Below, in pieces: positions 43,752 through 51,259 of a stretch of DNA of 64,000 nucleotides. Below the pieces are notes generated by a model. The model was not told where the DNA came from, ran no database searches, and saw only the letters and a program-made list of their open reading frames with translations. Each line of letters opens with the position of its first letter. Position 1 is the stretch's first letter. Origin of the DNA: an uncultured Muribaculaceae bacterium (GTDB taxonomy: Bacteria > Bacteroidota > Bacteroidia > Bacteroidales > Muribaculaceae); assembly GCA_910586975.1 (NCBI GenBank), contig CAJUKX010000002.1:62001-126000 (forward strand), given 5' to 3'. The position numbers and the translations under genes were made by a program.

Positions 43752-43793
43752 TAACATGCCGCACCGCTGTGATTGGCGGTGCGGCATGTTATT
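43750..43793 (+). terminator. Strong rho-independent terminator
   Basis: An 18-bp perfect stem (AATAACATGCCGCACCGC and complement) with an 8-base loop, followed on the plus strand by TTTT. It ends the 41.4-43.7 kb transcript. Confidence 0.92.
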
Positions 43794-44048
43794 TTTTCTA
43801 AAAACCCGCTTTACTTATGCATTAATACATAGTTTAAGCCGTTTTACTATCATTTTGCAAACAATTACGACCACTTTCAACAAGAGCTTAATAAATCTGT
43901 AAGCACAATGAAAAAACTGAAAGCGCAAGAGAGCTTAAAATCTCATGTTAATGTATGTTAAAGTGTTAGTAAACTGTAAGCAATTTCAAAAATTAGCTAT
44001 ATCTTTACATTGAAATCTATAATTAACTTTGAAATTCGCACACATTTT

Positions 44049-44516
44049 ATGGAAAAAATCGACAATCTTGATCGTAAAATCCTGCACATCATCATGAGGA
44101 ATGCCCGCATTCCGTCAAAGGATGTCGCAGTTGAATGTGGAGTGTCCCGCGCCGCAATCCATCAGCGGATACAGCGTCTGTGCGAGCTTGATGTTATTAC
44201 CGGTTCGGGGTACACTGTCAACCCCAAAGTCCTGGGATACTCTACCTGCACGTACATCGGGGTCACCCTCGAACGCGGTGCAATGTACCGCGATGTAGTT
44301 CCGGAATTTGAAAAAATACCGGAAGTGGTCGAATGTCACTACACCACCGGCCCGTATACAATGCTCATACGACTGTATGCCCGCGACAATGAACATCTGA
44401 TGGACCTTCTCAACAACCGTATTCAGATGATTCCGGGCGTCGTAGGCACTGAAACTCTCATTTCTCTCGACAAATCCATCGACCGCCAGATTCCCACAAA
44501 CTTTAAAGAAAACTGA
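44049..44516 (+). CDS. Lrp/AsnC-family transcriptional regulator
   Basis: 155 residues from ATG 44049 (MEKIDNLDRKILHIIMRNARIPSKD). The N-terminal helix-turn-helix (about 5-60: DVAVECGVSRAAIHQRIQRL) and a C-terminal RAM/AsnC ligand domain (about 70-145: YIGVTLERGAMYRDVVPEF, VVECHYTTGPYTMLI) are standard. An in-frame ATG at 44010 would add 13 residues not typical of the family and lies next to the predicted promoter. Members sense amino acids and bind DNA as octamers. The target genes are unknown, but autoregulation is common. Confidence 0.93.
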   Translation: MEKIDNLDRKILHIIMRNARIPSKDVAVECGVSRAAIHQRIQRLCELDVITGSGYTVNPKVLGYSTCTYIGVTLERGAMYRDVVPEFEKIPEVVECHYTTGPYTMLIRLYARDNEHLMDLLNNRIQMIPGVVGTETLISLDKSIDRQIPTNFKEN

Positions 44517-44575
44517 CAAGACGGAAGCCGCTTATCCGATCATTTCCACATCATTCACTCATCAATCCAAGGAGT

Positions 44576-44935
44576 TCAGAAAACATTTCGCAATATCCAC
44601 CATCCAAACAGAAAAACAACAATTCCGGCAACAAACCATTTTGAATAGAGCACTCCGTGCCACCTGACGGGAGCCAATACATATACCGCAGCCAGCGGAA
44701 GTGCGAAAAACAGAGCCGCATTGTAATGCCAGGCATCGGCTACACGCCCGTTGAGCAAAGCATGCACAGCCCTCTGAGAGCCACAACCCGGGCACGAATA
44801 ACCCGTAAGAACGTTGAACAAACACCTGGGCGACAGCGACTTCTCGGGGTCGTTAAACCCAAGATAAACCAAGACGGCAGCCACGATTATAAAAATCGCG
44901 ACTGCCGCCATTCTTTTATTCTTTATGATTGTCAC
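44576..44935 (-). CDS. DUF2752 membrane protein
   Basis: 119 residues with three predicted helices and the family motif CLFNVLTGYSCPGCGSQRAV, where CPGCGSQRA holds the conserved C-x2-C. The function of DUF2752 is unknown. It is the last gene of the mazG operon, 3 bases after the GYF/CD225 gene, a pairing that suggests the two act together. Confidence 0.88.
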   Translation of the reverse strand: MTIIKNKRMAAVAIFIIVAAVLVYLGFNDPEKSLSPRCLFNVLTGYSCPGCGSQRAVHALLNGRVADAWHYNAALFFALPLAAVYVLAPVRWHGVLYSKWFVAGIVVFLFGWWILRNVF

Positions 44936-44938
44936 AGC

Positions 44939-45442
44939 CTACAGATTGAAGGCTAAGGACACGGGTAAGCCTACTATGGCCCAGACTATGGATATAATCA
45001 ACAGCCACTCGGTAGCGTTCGACATACGCTGCGCACCGGCATAATCGCCCGCATTGTAGCGCGAGGAGCTTATAGACCCGGTGATGATACCGGCCAATGC
45101 CACCGGCGAACAACACAGTATGGTGAACAGTATGCACCACACCATGTATGTAGGCGGACGCTTGGGCATAGGCTCGCCTACAGCGGGCTGCTGCATGGCT
45201 GCCTGAGTGTATACAGGGCCGGGGGCGGGGGCGCCAAAGGTCTGAGCAGCGTCATCTACCTGAGGCTCGGCTTGAGTCGGTGCGGCAAACAGAGGCGCTG
45301 TAGCCGGTGCCTGTGCCGCAGGAAGCCACTTGGGCAAACCGTCGTACCACACGGGTGTGGTAGGCTCGAGCGGCAGCAGTTTTACCTGCTCAAAGGTGTA
45401 CGGACCCTGCTGAATACCGTTGAGATATATCCAGAATTTCAT
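44939..45442 (-). CDS. GYF_2 plus CD225/dispanin-domain membrane protein
   Basis: 167 residues. Residues 1-50 form a GYF_2 domain (WIYLNGIQQGPYTFEQV, VWYDGLPKWLPA), followed by a proline/alanine-rich linker (about 50-100). A CD225 domain completes it (about 100-167): PPTYMVWCILFTILCCSPVA, then SSRYNAGDYAGAQRMSN and a second helix. CD225 is the domain of eukaryotic interferon-induced IFITM proteins; bacterial members are of unknown function. It sits 2 bases after deoC. Confidence 0.88.
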   Translation of the reverse strand: MKFWIYLNGIQQGPYTFEQVKLLPLEPTTPVWYDGLPKWLPAAQAPATAPLFAAPTQAEPQVDDAAQTFGAPAPGPVYTQAAMQQPAVGEPMPKRPPTYMVWCILFTILCCSPVALAGIITGSISSSRYNAGDYAGAQRMSNATEWLLIISIVWAIVGLPVSLAFNL

Positions 45443-45444
45443 AA

Positions 45445-46329
45445 TCAGAAGAATTTAACTTCCTCGCCGAGGATGTCGCTCAGCAGATTGTTGGCCAGAC
45501 GTGAAGCGCCGATGCGGAAGTAGTCGTTGCTCAGCCATTCCTCGCCCAGTACTTCCTTAATAATGGTGTAGTACTTCACAGCGTCCTCGGTGGTGCTTAC
45601 ACCGCCGGCAGCCTTGAAGCCTACCTTTACGCCGGTCTGCTCGTAGTATTCCTTGATACATTTTGCCATGACGTATGCAGCTTCGAGACTTGCACCGGGA
45701 TATTCCTTACCGGTAGAGGTCTTGAGGAAGTCGCAACCCGAGAACATCGACAGCACCGATGCGGCCTTGATGTTCTTGGCGGTCTTGAGGGCGCCGGTCT
45801 CGAGGATAACCTTAAGGCGGGCGTCGCGGCATGCGGCCTTCTGTTCTATGATTTCATCGCACACGGCTTCATAGTCGCCGTCGAGGAAGTTGCCCACGTT
45901 GAGCACGATGTCGATTTCGTTGGCACCGTTTTCCACAGCCAGGGCAGTCTCGGCAATCTTCACTTCGTTGAAGGTCTGCGATGAGGGGAAACCGCCGCTC
46001 ACACATGCGATATCCACGCCGGTAACGTCGAGCACGGTGCTTACCACACCTGCGAAGTTGGGATATACGCAGATGGCAGCAACATTGTTGAGCATGGGAT
46101 ATTCTTCGTCGAAGGCATTCACTCGCTCTACAAAGTTAGATACCGATACGGGCGAATCGGTGGCCTTGAGTGTGGTGAGGTCGATGGTGTTGAAAAGGAA
46201 CTTATAAACGTCTATGTTGTTGTTTTCCTCAAAATGTTCGGTCAGGATTTTTTCCACGGCCGAAGCTACTGCTGCGTCGTCCTCAAGGACAACGCTCTTT
46301 GCTATCGCGTCGTTATACTTGTCGCTCAT
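45445..46329 (-). CDS. deoC: Deoxyribose-phosphate aldolase DeoC
   Basis: 294 residues, the longer class common in Bacteroidota. TIM barrel with DIVLNVGNFLDGDYE, KVILETGALK, FLKTSTGKEYPGA (Schiff-base lysine in KTSTG) and GFKAAGGVSTTEDAV (proton-relay lysine). It splits 2-deoxyribose 5-phosphate into glyceraldehyde 3-phosphate and acetaldehyde in deoxynucleoside breakdown. Its neighbour mazG also acts on nucleotides. Confidence 0.96.
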   Translation of the reverse strand: MSDKYNDAIAKSVVLEDDAAVASAVEKILTEHFEENNNIDVYKFLFNTIDLTTLKATDSPVSVSNFVERVNAFDEEYPMLNNVAAICVYPNFAGVVSTVLDVTGVDIACVSGGFPSSQTFNEVKIAETALAVENGANEIDIVLNVGNFLDGDYEAVCDEIIEQKAACRDARLKVILETGALKTAKNIKAASVLSMFSGCDFLKTSTGKEYPGASLEAAYVMAKCIKEYYEQTGVKVGFKAAGGVSTTEDAVKYYTIIKEVLGEEWLSNDYFRIGASRLANNLLSDILGEEVKFF

Positions 46330-46352
46330 GATTCTGTTAGTTTAGGTTAATG

Positions 46353-46712
46353 TTAATTATGTGTTTGGGTTAATTTGGTGTTATCGATATGTCGTGTGGC
46401 GTCGCGTTTGGTTTTCTTGGCTATATTGGCATGCAGTGCTTCGGTGAGGTCAATCCCGGTCTGGTTGGCAATAGCCATCAGCACCCACAGTACGTCGGCC
46501 AGCTCATCGGCCAGGGCATCGGCATTCTCTCCGGGCTTGAACGACTGGTCGCCGTATCGGCGCGCCATTATGCGGGCTACCTCGCCCACCTCCTCGGTGA
46601 GCACAGCCATATTGGTGAGCGGCGAAAAGTAGCGCACACCTATGGTGCGTATCCACTCGTCCACCATCTGCTGCGCATCGCGCAGGCTTATGTCGCGGTT
46701 CTCTTGTGTCAT
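46353..46712 (-). CDS. MazG-like nucleotide pyrophosphohydrolase
   Basis: 119 residues from ATG 46712 (MTQENRDISLRDAQQMVDEWI). The metal-binding pattern is EEVGE plus ELADVLWVL, the ExxE...ExxD arrangement of the MazG/RS21-C6 fold. It would hydrolyse (d)NTPs to monophosphates, cleaning the nucleotide pool. A longer open frame to 46742 would run into the promoter box. It is first in the operon mazG-deoC-GYF/CD225-DUF2752. Confidence 0.88.
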   Translation of the reverse strand: MTQENRDISLRDAQQMVDEWIRTIGVRYFSPLTNMAVLTEEVGEVARIMARRYGDQSFKPGENADALADELADVLWVLMAIANQTGIDLTEALHANIAKKTKRDATRHIDNTKLTQTHN

Positions 46713-46731
46713 TACTAATATAGATAACGCG

Positions 46732-46739
46732 CAAAGATA
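46732..46739 (-). promoter_or_regulatory. -7 promoter box of the mazG operon
   Basis: TATCTTTG on the minus strand, 19 bases before the mazG ATG; leader of about 14 bases. It diverges from the box at 46794. Confidence 0.55.
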
Positions 46740-46793
46740 CAAAATTTTTCTGTCAACATGGTTTTTTCGGCCAAATATTGCGATTTTTTTGTA

Positions 46794-46801
46794 TATCTTT
46801 G
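46794..46801 (+). promoter_or_regulatory. -7 promoter box of the TamL gene
   Basis: TATCTTTG ends 5 bases before the predicted GTG start at 46807, so the transcript would start at or very near the start codon. Confidence 0.55.
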
Positions 46802-46806
46802 CACTC

Positions 46807-49176
46807 GTGAAATTTTATATCCGCATACTCATAGTGTTTGCGGCTGTGGCTCTGTGGGGTTGCAGCTCCACCAAGCATGTACCCGAAAACTCCATGCTCC
46901 TCGACAAAGTGGAGATTGTAGTGGAAGACAACAAGGATCTCGACACCGAGGGGCTGGTCAATTTCCTGCGCCAGACACCCAACCACAAGGTGCTGGGGTT
47001 TGCCAAACTGCAATTGGCCACTTACTCGCTCTCGGGCAACGACTCTACCAAGTGGTACAACCGCTGGCTGCGCAATCTCGGCCAGGCACCGGTGATATAC
47101 GACGAGGAACTCACCGAGGCTTCGCGCCGACAGCTGCAGCAGGCTCTCGTCAACAAGGGCTATCTCGGGGCCGAGGTTGAGATTGACACCACATTGCAGC
47201 ACGAGCGCAAACGCGCCCGGGTGAAATATCGTGTGAAAGCCGGAAATCCGCACGTCATAAGCACATTCAAGCTCAATGTGCCCGACTCGGCTGTGATGAG
47301 CATATTGCAGCGCGACACAAATCTTATCGACATTCATCCCGGGTACGTATTTGACCGCAACCACCTCGACGAGGTGCGCACCACCATCACCTCGCGCCTG
47401 CACGACGAGGGTTACTACGCCTTCTCGCGCGACTACATCACATTCACCGCCGACACCGTCAGAGGCTCCAAAAACATTGGTCTTACCCTGAATCTGAATA
47501 ATCCCACGACACCGGTAAGCCTCCCTGCACGCCCCGACTCCACTGCCGGCTCAGACGATGTAAAAATCGTGGGTCCAGCAGGTTTGCCTCTCTCTCACAA
47601 GCAATACTTCATAAAATCGGTGACTTTCATAACCGAGGAATCGCATTCGGTGGAGCACCCCGACACGGTTGACTACCGATATCTGCGCATCATTTACGGC
47701 GATGACCAATATATACGTCCATCGGCACTATACGACATGTGTTTTCTCGAACCGGGCCATGCCTATTCGGCCAAGGATGTAGACCGCACGTATTCGTCGC
47801 TGTCGCGTCTGTCGATACTGCGCTTCATCAACATAGAATTCACACCGGCCGGTGCCATCGACGGCAATCCCCTGCTCGATGTCACCATAAGCATCTCGCG
47901 CAATAAAAAGCAGTCGATATCGCTTGAGCTCGAAGGCACCAACTCAGAGGGCGACCTGGGCTTCGGAGTGGGAGCCACATACCAGAACCGCGACATATCG
48001 CACCGCTCCGACCTGTTCACCGTGAAGCTGCGCTCGGCCTACGAGAGCCTGTCGGGCAACCTCGACGGCTTCATCAACAAGCGTTTCACCGAATATGCGG
48101 CCGAGGTGGGCATGACCTATCCGAAATTCGTGCTGCCGGGCGCCACACGTTCGTTCAAGAAGCGCATGCAGGCCACCACAGAGTTTGCAGTGTCGTTCAA
48201 CTATCAGGAACGCCCCGAATACACACGTGTGATATTCGGCTCGGCTTGGCGATGGAAATGGAACAACCGCAACCGCGATATCGCCCGCCGCCACACATAC
48301 GACCTCATAGACATCAACTATGTGCGTCTGCCCTACTCCACCCTCAACTTCATCGACTCCATAGCCCCGTCCAATCCCCTGCTGCGCTACTCATACGAAG
48401 ACCACTTCATCATGCGCATGGGCTATACCTTCTATCAGTCAAACCGCCGCATACCCACCGCCGAGGTCAACGCCTTTGCCATGCAGCCTTCAATCACCAC
48501 GTGGCGCGCCTCAATCGAGACCGCCGGCAACCTGCTCTACGGTCTGTCGTCGATATTCGGCAAGCGCGGCAATGATGATGTCTACAAGGTATTCGGCATC
48601 CAGTACTCGCAGTACGTCAAGGGCGAGGTTGACTATACCTACACCCTCAACGTAAACTCGCGCAATGCCTTTGCATTCCACGCAGGAGTAGGGCTGGCCT
48701 ACCCCTACGGCAACTCGCGCATGGTACCCTTTGAAAAGCGCTTTTATGCCGGCGGTGCCAACGGTGTGCGCGGCTGGGGTGTGCGCACCTTAGGCCCAGG
48801 TTCATACGATTCGCGCAACAATGTTACCGACTTCATCAACCAATGCGGCGACATATCGCTGATACTCTCGGCCGAATACCGTGCCAAGCTGTTCTGGGTA
48901 TTCGAGGGCGCGCTGTTTATAGATGCAGGCAATATATGGACCATTCACAACTACTCCAACCAGCCCGGCGGCATGTTCCACTTCAATTCATTCTACAAAG
49001 AGATAGCCGCCTCATACGGTCTGGGACTGCGCATGGACTTCACCTACTTCCTGCTGCGCTTCGACCTGGGTATGAAAGCCCACAACCCCGCCTGCAACCA
49101 AAAGCAATGGCCCATCTTCAGCCCCAAATGGAGCCGTGACGCCACATTCCACTTCTCGGTAGGCTATCCATTCTAA
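46807..49176 (+). CDS. tamL: TamL-like BamA/TamA-family outer-membrane assembly lipoprotein
   Basis: 789 residues from GTG 46807, chosen because it starts a lipoprotein signal (MKFYIRILIVFAAVALWGC with the lipobox cysteine Cys19); the open frame extends upstream into the mazG gene but has no such start. POTRA-like domains (about 25-340, for example SLSGNDSTKWYNRWLRN, LVNKGYLGAEVEID) precede the 16-strand barrel (about 400-789). Barrel landmarks are RFYAGGANGVRGWGVRTLGPG (the VRGF-like motif of Omp85 proteins) and the end FHFSVGYPF. Lipidated TamA proteins (TamL) are typical of Bacteroidota. tamB, often nearby, is not seen. Confidence 0.88.
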   Translation: MKFYIRILIVFAAVALWGCSSTKHVPENSMLLDKVEIVVEDNKDLDTEGLVNFLRQTPNHKVLGFAKLQLATYSLSGNDSTKWYNRWLRNLGQAPVIYDEELTEASRRQLQQALVNKGYLGAEVEIDTTLQHERKRARVKYRVKAGNPHVISTFKLNVPDSAVMSILQRDTNLIDIHPGYVFDRNHLDEVRTTITSRLHDEGYYAFSRDYITFTADTVRGSKNIGLTLNLNNPTTPVSLPARPDSTAGSDDVKIVGPAGLPLSHKQYFIKSVTFITEESHSVEHPDTVDYRYLRIIYGDDQYIRPSALYDMCFLEPGHAYSAKDVDRTYSSLSRLSILRFINIEFTPAGAIDGNPLLDVTISISRNKKQSISLELEGTNSEGDLGFGVGATYQNRDISHRSDLFTVKLRSAYESLSGNLDGFINKRFTEYAAEVGMTYPKFVLPGATRSFKKRMQATTEFAVSFNYQERPEYTRVIFGSAWRWKWNNRNRDIARRHTYDLIDINYVRLPYSTLNFIDSIAPSNPLLRYSYEDHFIMRMGYTFYQSNRRIPTAEVNAFAMQPSITTWRASIETAGNLLYGLSSIFGKRGNDDVYKVFGIQYSQYVKGEVDYTYTLNVNSRNAFAFHAGVGLAYPYGNSRMVPFEKRFYAGGANGVRGWGVRTLGPGSYDSRNNVTDFINQCGDISLILSAEYRAKLFWVFEGALFIDAGNIWTIHNYSNQPGGMFHFNSFYKEIAASYGLGLRMDFTYFLLRFDLGMKAHNPACNQKQWPIFSPKWSRDATFHFSVGYPF

Positions 49177-49216
49177 AACCCTCTCCACTCTCCACCAAAA
49201 AACTCTCCACTACATA

Positions 49217-49255
49217 AAAAGAGAGGTGATCGCCGACGGCAATCACCTCTCTTTT
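49217..49255. terminator. Bidirectional terminator between TamL gene and fabF
   Basis: AAAAGAGAGGTGAT (49217-49230) is perfectly inverted at 49242-49255, with A-run before and T-run after, so it can serve both convergent genes. Confidence 0.9.
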
Positions 49256-49269
49256 ATTGTAGTTAAAAC

Positions 49270-50538
49270 TTATTTTTGAAACTTCTTCACAATCACGGTA
49301 GCGTTGTGGCCGCCGAAACCGAATGCGTTCGACAGAGCTGCACGTACCTCGCGCTTCTGGGCGCGGTTGAAAGTGAAGTTGAGGCTGTAGTCGATTTCTT
49401 CGTCTTCGTCGCCTTCCTCGTGGTTGATTGTGGGCGGAACGATGTCTTCCTGAACAGCCTTTACGCTGAACATTGCTTCGAGAGCGCCGGTAGCACCGAG
49501 CAGGTGACCGGTCATAGACTTGGTTGAAGAAATGTTGAGCTTGTGGGCAGAGTCGCCGAATACCTCAACGATAGCCTTTACTTCAGAGATATCGCCAACG
49601 GGGGTAGAAGTACCGTGAACGTTGATGTAGTCGATATCTTCGGGCTTCATGTTGGCATCTTCGAGGGCGTTGCGCATCGAAAGGATAGCACCGAGACCTT
49701 CGGGATGAGTAGCTGTGAGGTGGTGAGCATCGGCGCTCATGCCGCCGCCGGCAACCTCAGCATAGATCTTGGCACCGCGGGCCAGAGCATGTTCGAGCTC
49801 TTCGAGCACGAGCACTACCGAACCTTCACCCATTACGAATCCGTCGCGGCTCTTTGAGAAGGGGCGCGAGGCGGTCTTGGGCGAGTCGTTGCGGGTAGAG
49901 AGGGCGTGCATAGAGTTGAAACCGCCTACACCTGCGGGGTAGATGGCAGCTTCGGCACCACCGGTGATGATGGCGTCGGCCTTGCCCAGACGGATAAGGT
50001 TGAACGCGTCGATGATAGCGTTGTTAGATGAAGCGCAGGCACTTACCACACCATAGTTGGGACCATGGTAGCCATATTCCATAGAGATATGACCCGATGC
50101 GATGTCGGCGATCATCTTGGGGATGAAGAAAGGATTGTATTTGGGACCTTTGTCCTCGTTCTTGGCATAATAGCCGGCTTCTTCTTCAAAGGTATGAAGG
50201 CCACCGATACCGGCGGCAACAATAACACCTACACGGTTCTTGTTGATGTCGGCTCCTTCGGCGTCGATACCTGAGTCGGCCACTGCCTGACGGGCAGCCA
50301 CAAGGGCATACTGGGCGTAGAGGTCGAGCTGACGCACCTTGCGGCGGTCGAAGTGCTCGTCGGCATTGAAATTCTTGACTTCACAGGCAAACTGGGTCTT
50401 GAATTTCGATGCGTCAAAATGGGTGATAGGGGCTGCACCGCTCTCTCCGTTGATAGCGGCTTCCCAGGTTGATGCTACATCATTGCCAAGGGGAGTAACA
50501 GCACCCAGACCGGTGATTACTACACGTTTTAATTCCAT
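49270..50538 (-). CDS. fabF: 3-oxoacyl-ACP synthase II FabF
   Basis: 422 residues from ATG 50538 (MELKRVVITGLGAVTPLGND); 13 extra residues of open frame upstream do not belong to the family. Catalytic Cys lies in GVVSACASSNNAI (about residue 167), with the two histidines in NVHGTSTPVGD and SMTGHLLGATGALE. It elongates acyl-ACP in fatty-acid synthesis. It follows acpP on the same strand, 139 bases downstream. Confidence 0.97.
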   Translation of the reverse strand: MELKRVVITGLGAVTPLGNDVASTWEAAINGESGAAPITHFDASKFKTQFACEVKNFNADEHFDRRKVRQLDLYAQYALVAARQAVADSGIDAEGADINKNRVGVIVAAGIGGLHTFEEEAGYYAKNEDKGPKYNPFFIPKMIADIASGHISMEYGYHGPNYGVVSACASSNNAIIDAFNLIRLGKADAIITGGAEAAIYPAGVGGFNSMHALSTRNDSPKTASRPFSKSRDGFVMGEGSVVLVLEELEHALARGAKIYAEVAGGGMSADAHHLTATHPEGLGAILSMRNALEDANMKPEDIDYINVHGTSTPVGDISEVKAIVEVFGDSAHKLNISSTKSMTGHLLGATGALEAMFSVKAVQEDIVPPTINHEEGDEDEEIDYSLNFTFNRAQKREVRAALSNAFGFGGHNATVIVKKFQK

Positions 50539-50677
50539 GTAATTATATAATAGTGCGTTATAAAAAGCAACCCCCAAGGCGCAAACATTCAGAGATGAAA
50601 GCGTAAAGGGGGAGTTTGGTGTTGTATGTGAGACTAAATGTTCAGCTTATGGCGGATTAGCCCCGCATGAGTGGGGT

Positions 50678-50914
50678 TTAGCCCTTATGGCTTTCGATGT
50701 AGTCGATGGCGTCCTTAACGGTCTTGATGTTCTGGGCGTCTTCGTCGGGGATTTCGATTTCGAATTCCTTTTCGAATTCCATGATAAGCTCAACGGTGTC
50801 GAGCGAGTCTGCGCCGAGGTCGGTGGTGAATGATGCTTCGGGAGTTACCTGTTCGGGAGCGAGGCCGAGTTTGTCGCAGATAATAGCCTCAACGCGATTT
50901 GCTGTTTCAGACAT
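50678..50914 (-). CDS. acpP: Acyl carrier protein AcpP
   Basis: 78 residues, acidic, with the phosphopantetheine site Ser37 in TDLGADSLDTVELIM. It carries growing acyl chains in fatty-acid synthesis. Same strand as fabF and upstream of it, the usual acpP-fabF arrangement. Confidence 0.97.
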   Translation of the reverse strand: MSETANRVEAIICDKLGLAPEQVTPEASFTTDLGADSLDTVELIMEFEKEFEIEIPDEDAQNIKTVKDAIDYIESHKG

Positions 50915-50978
50915 AGCTTTGATATTAATTTAGTTCGTTTATATGTTTCTGTTTTTGGCAAAATTCTTTTTTGCGGTG

Positions 50979-50986
50979 CAAAGATA
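50979..50986 (-). promoter_or_regulatory. -7 promoter box of acpP-fabF
   Basis: TATCTTTG on the minus strand; leader of about 59 bases to the acpP start. Confidence 0.55.
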
Positions 50987-51223
50987 GTGATTATTTTGTA
51001 ATTAGCGAAATTTTTTAGCTATTTTTTTGATTTTTACCCCGAAACGTGTTTCTCGCGGGTCGTATTTTTTACCTCGGGACAGTCTCACGGCGGCAGCCGT
51101 TCAATGGCTTTGCATCTCAAGTATGCGGCGGCCGCGATTGGCCTTTTAAGGAAACTTTTCTTCTTTTATGTGTGTTTTTTTGTTGTTTTTATATTTATTG
51201 GCGGTTACTTTGGACTTTTTTTG

Positions 51224-51231
51224 TAATTTTG
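51224..51231 (+). promoter_or_regulatory. -7 promoter box of topA
   Basis: TAATTTTG fits TAnnTTTG and supports the ATG at 51260, 28 bases downstream, over an earlier in-frame codon at 51236 that would fall at the transcript start. Confidence 0.5.
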
Positions 51232-51259
51232 CCGCTTGAAAACTGAAAGACGCATTTTT

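Larger units (their letters stand above)
43712..44048. other. Intergenic region: tandem hairpins, then AT-rich Lrp control region
   Basis: The first 82 bases hold two hairpins (43722-43793). The rest is AT-rich and carries no gene. Two possible -7 boxes for the Lrp gene are visible: TATCTTTA (43999-44006) and TAACTTTG (44024-44031). Short AT-rich repeats resembling GTTAATGTATGTTAAAGTG near 43950 could be operator sites for the regulator itself. Confidence 0.5.
50915..51259. other. 345-bp divergent intergenic region between acpP and topA
   Basis: No gene is supported. It contains the two promoter boxes listed separately (50979-50986 minus, 51224-51231 plus). Between them is about 230 bp with a GC-rich middle near 51080-51150 and T-runs near 51150-51230; no clear hairpin or RNA gene was recognised. 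Confidence 0.6.
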
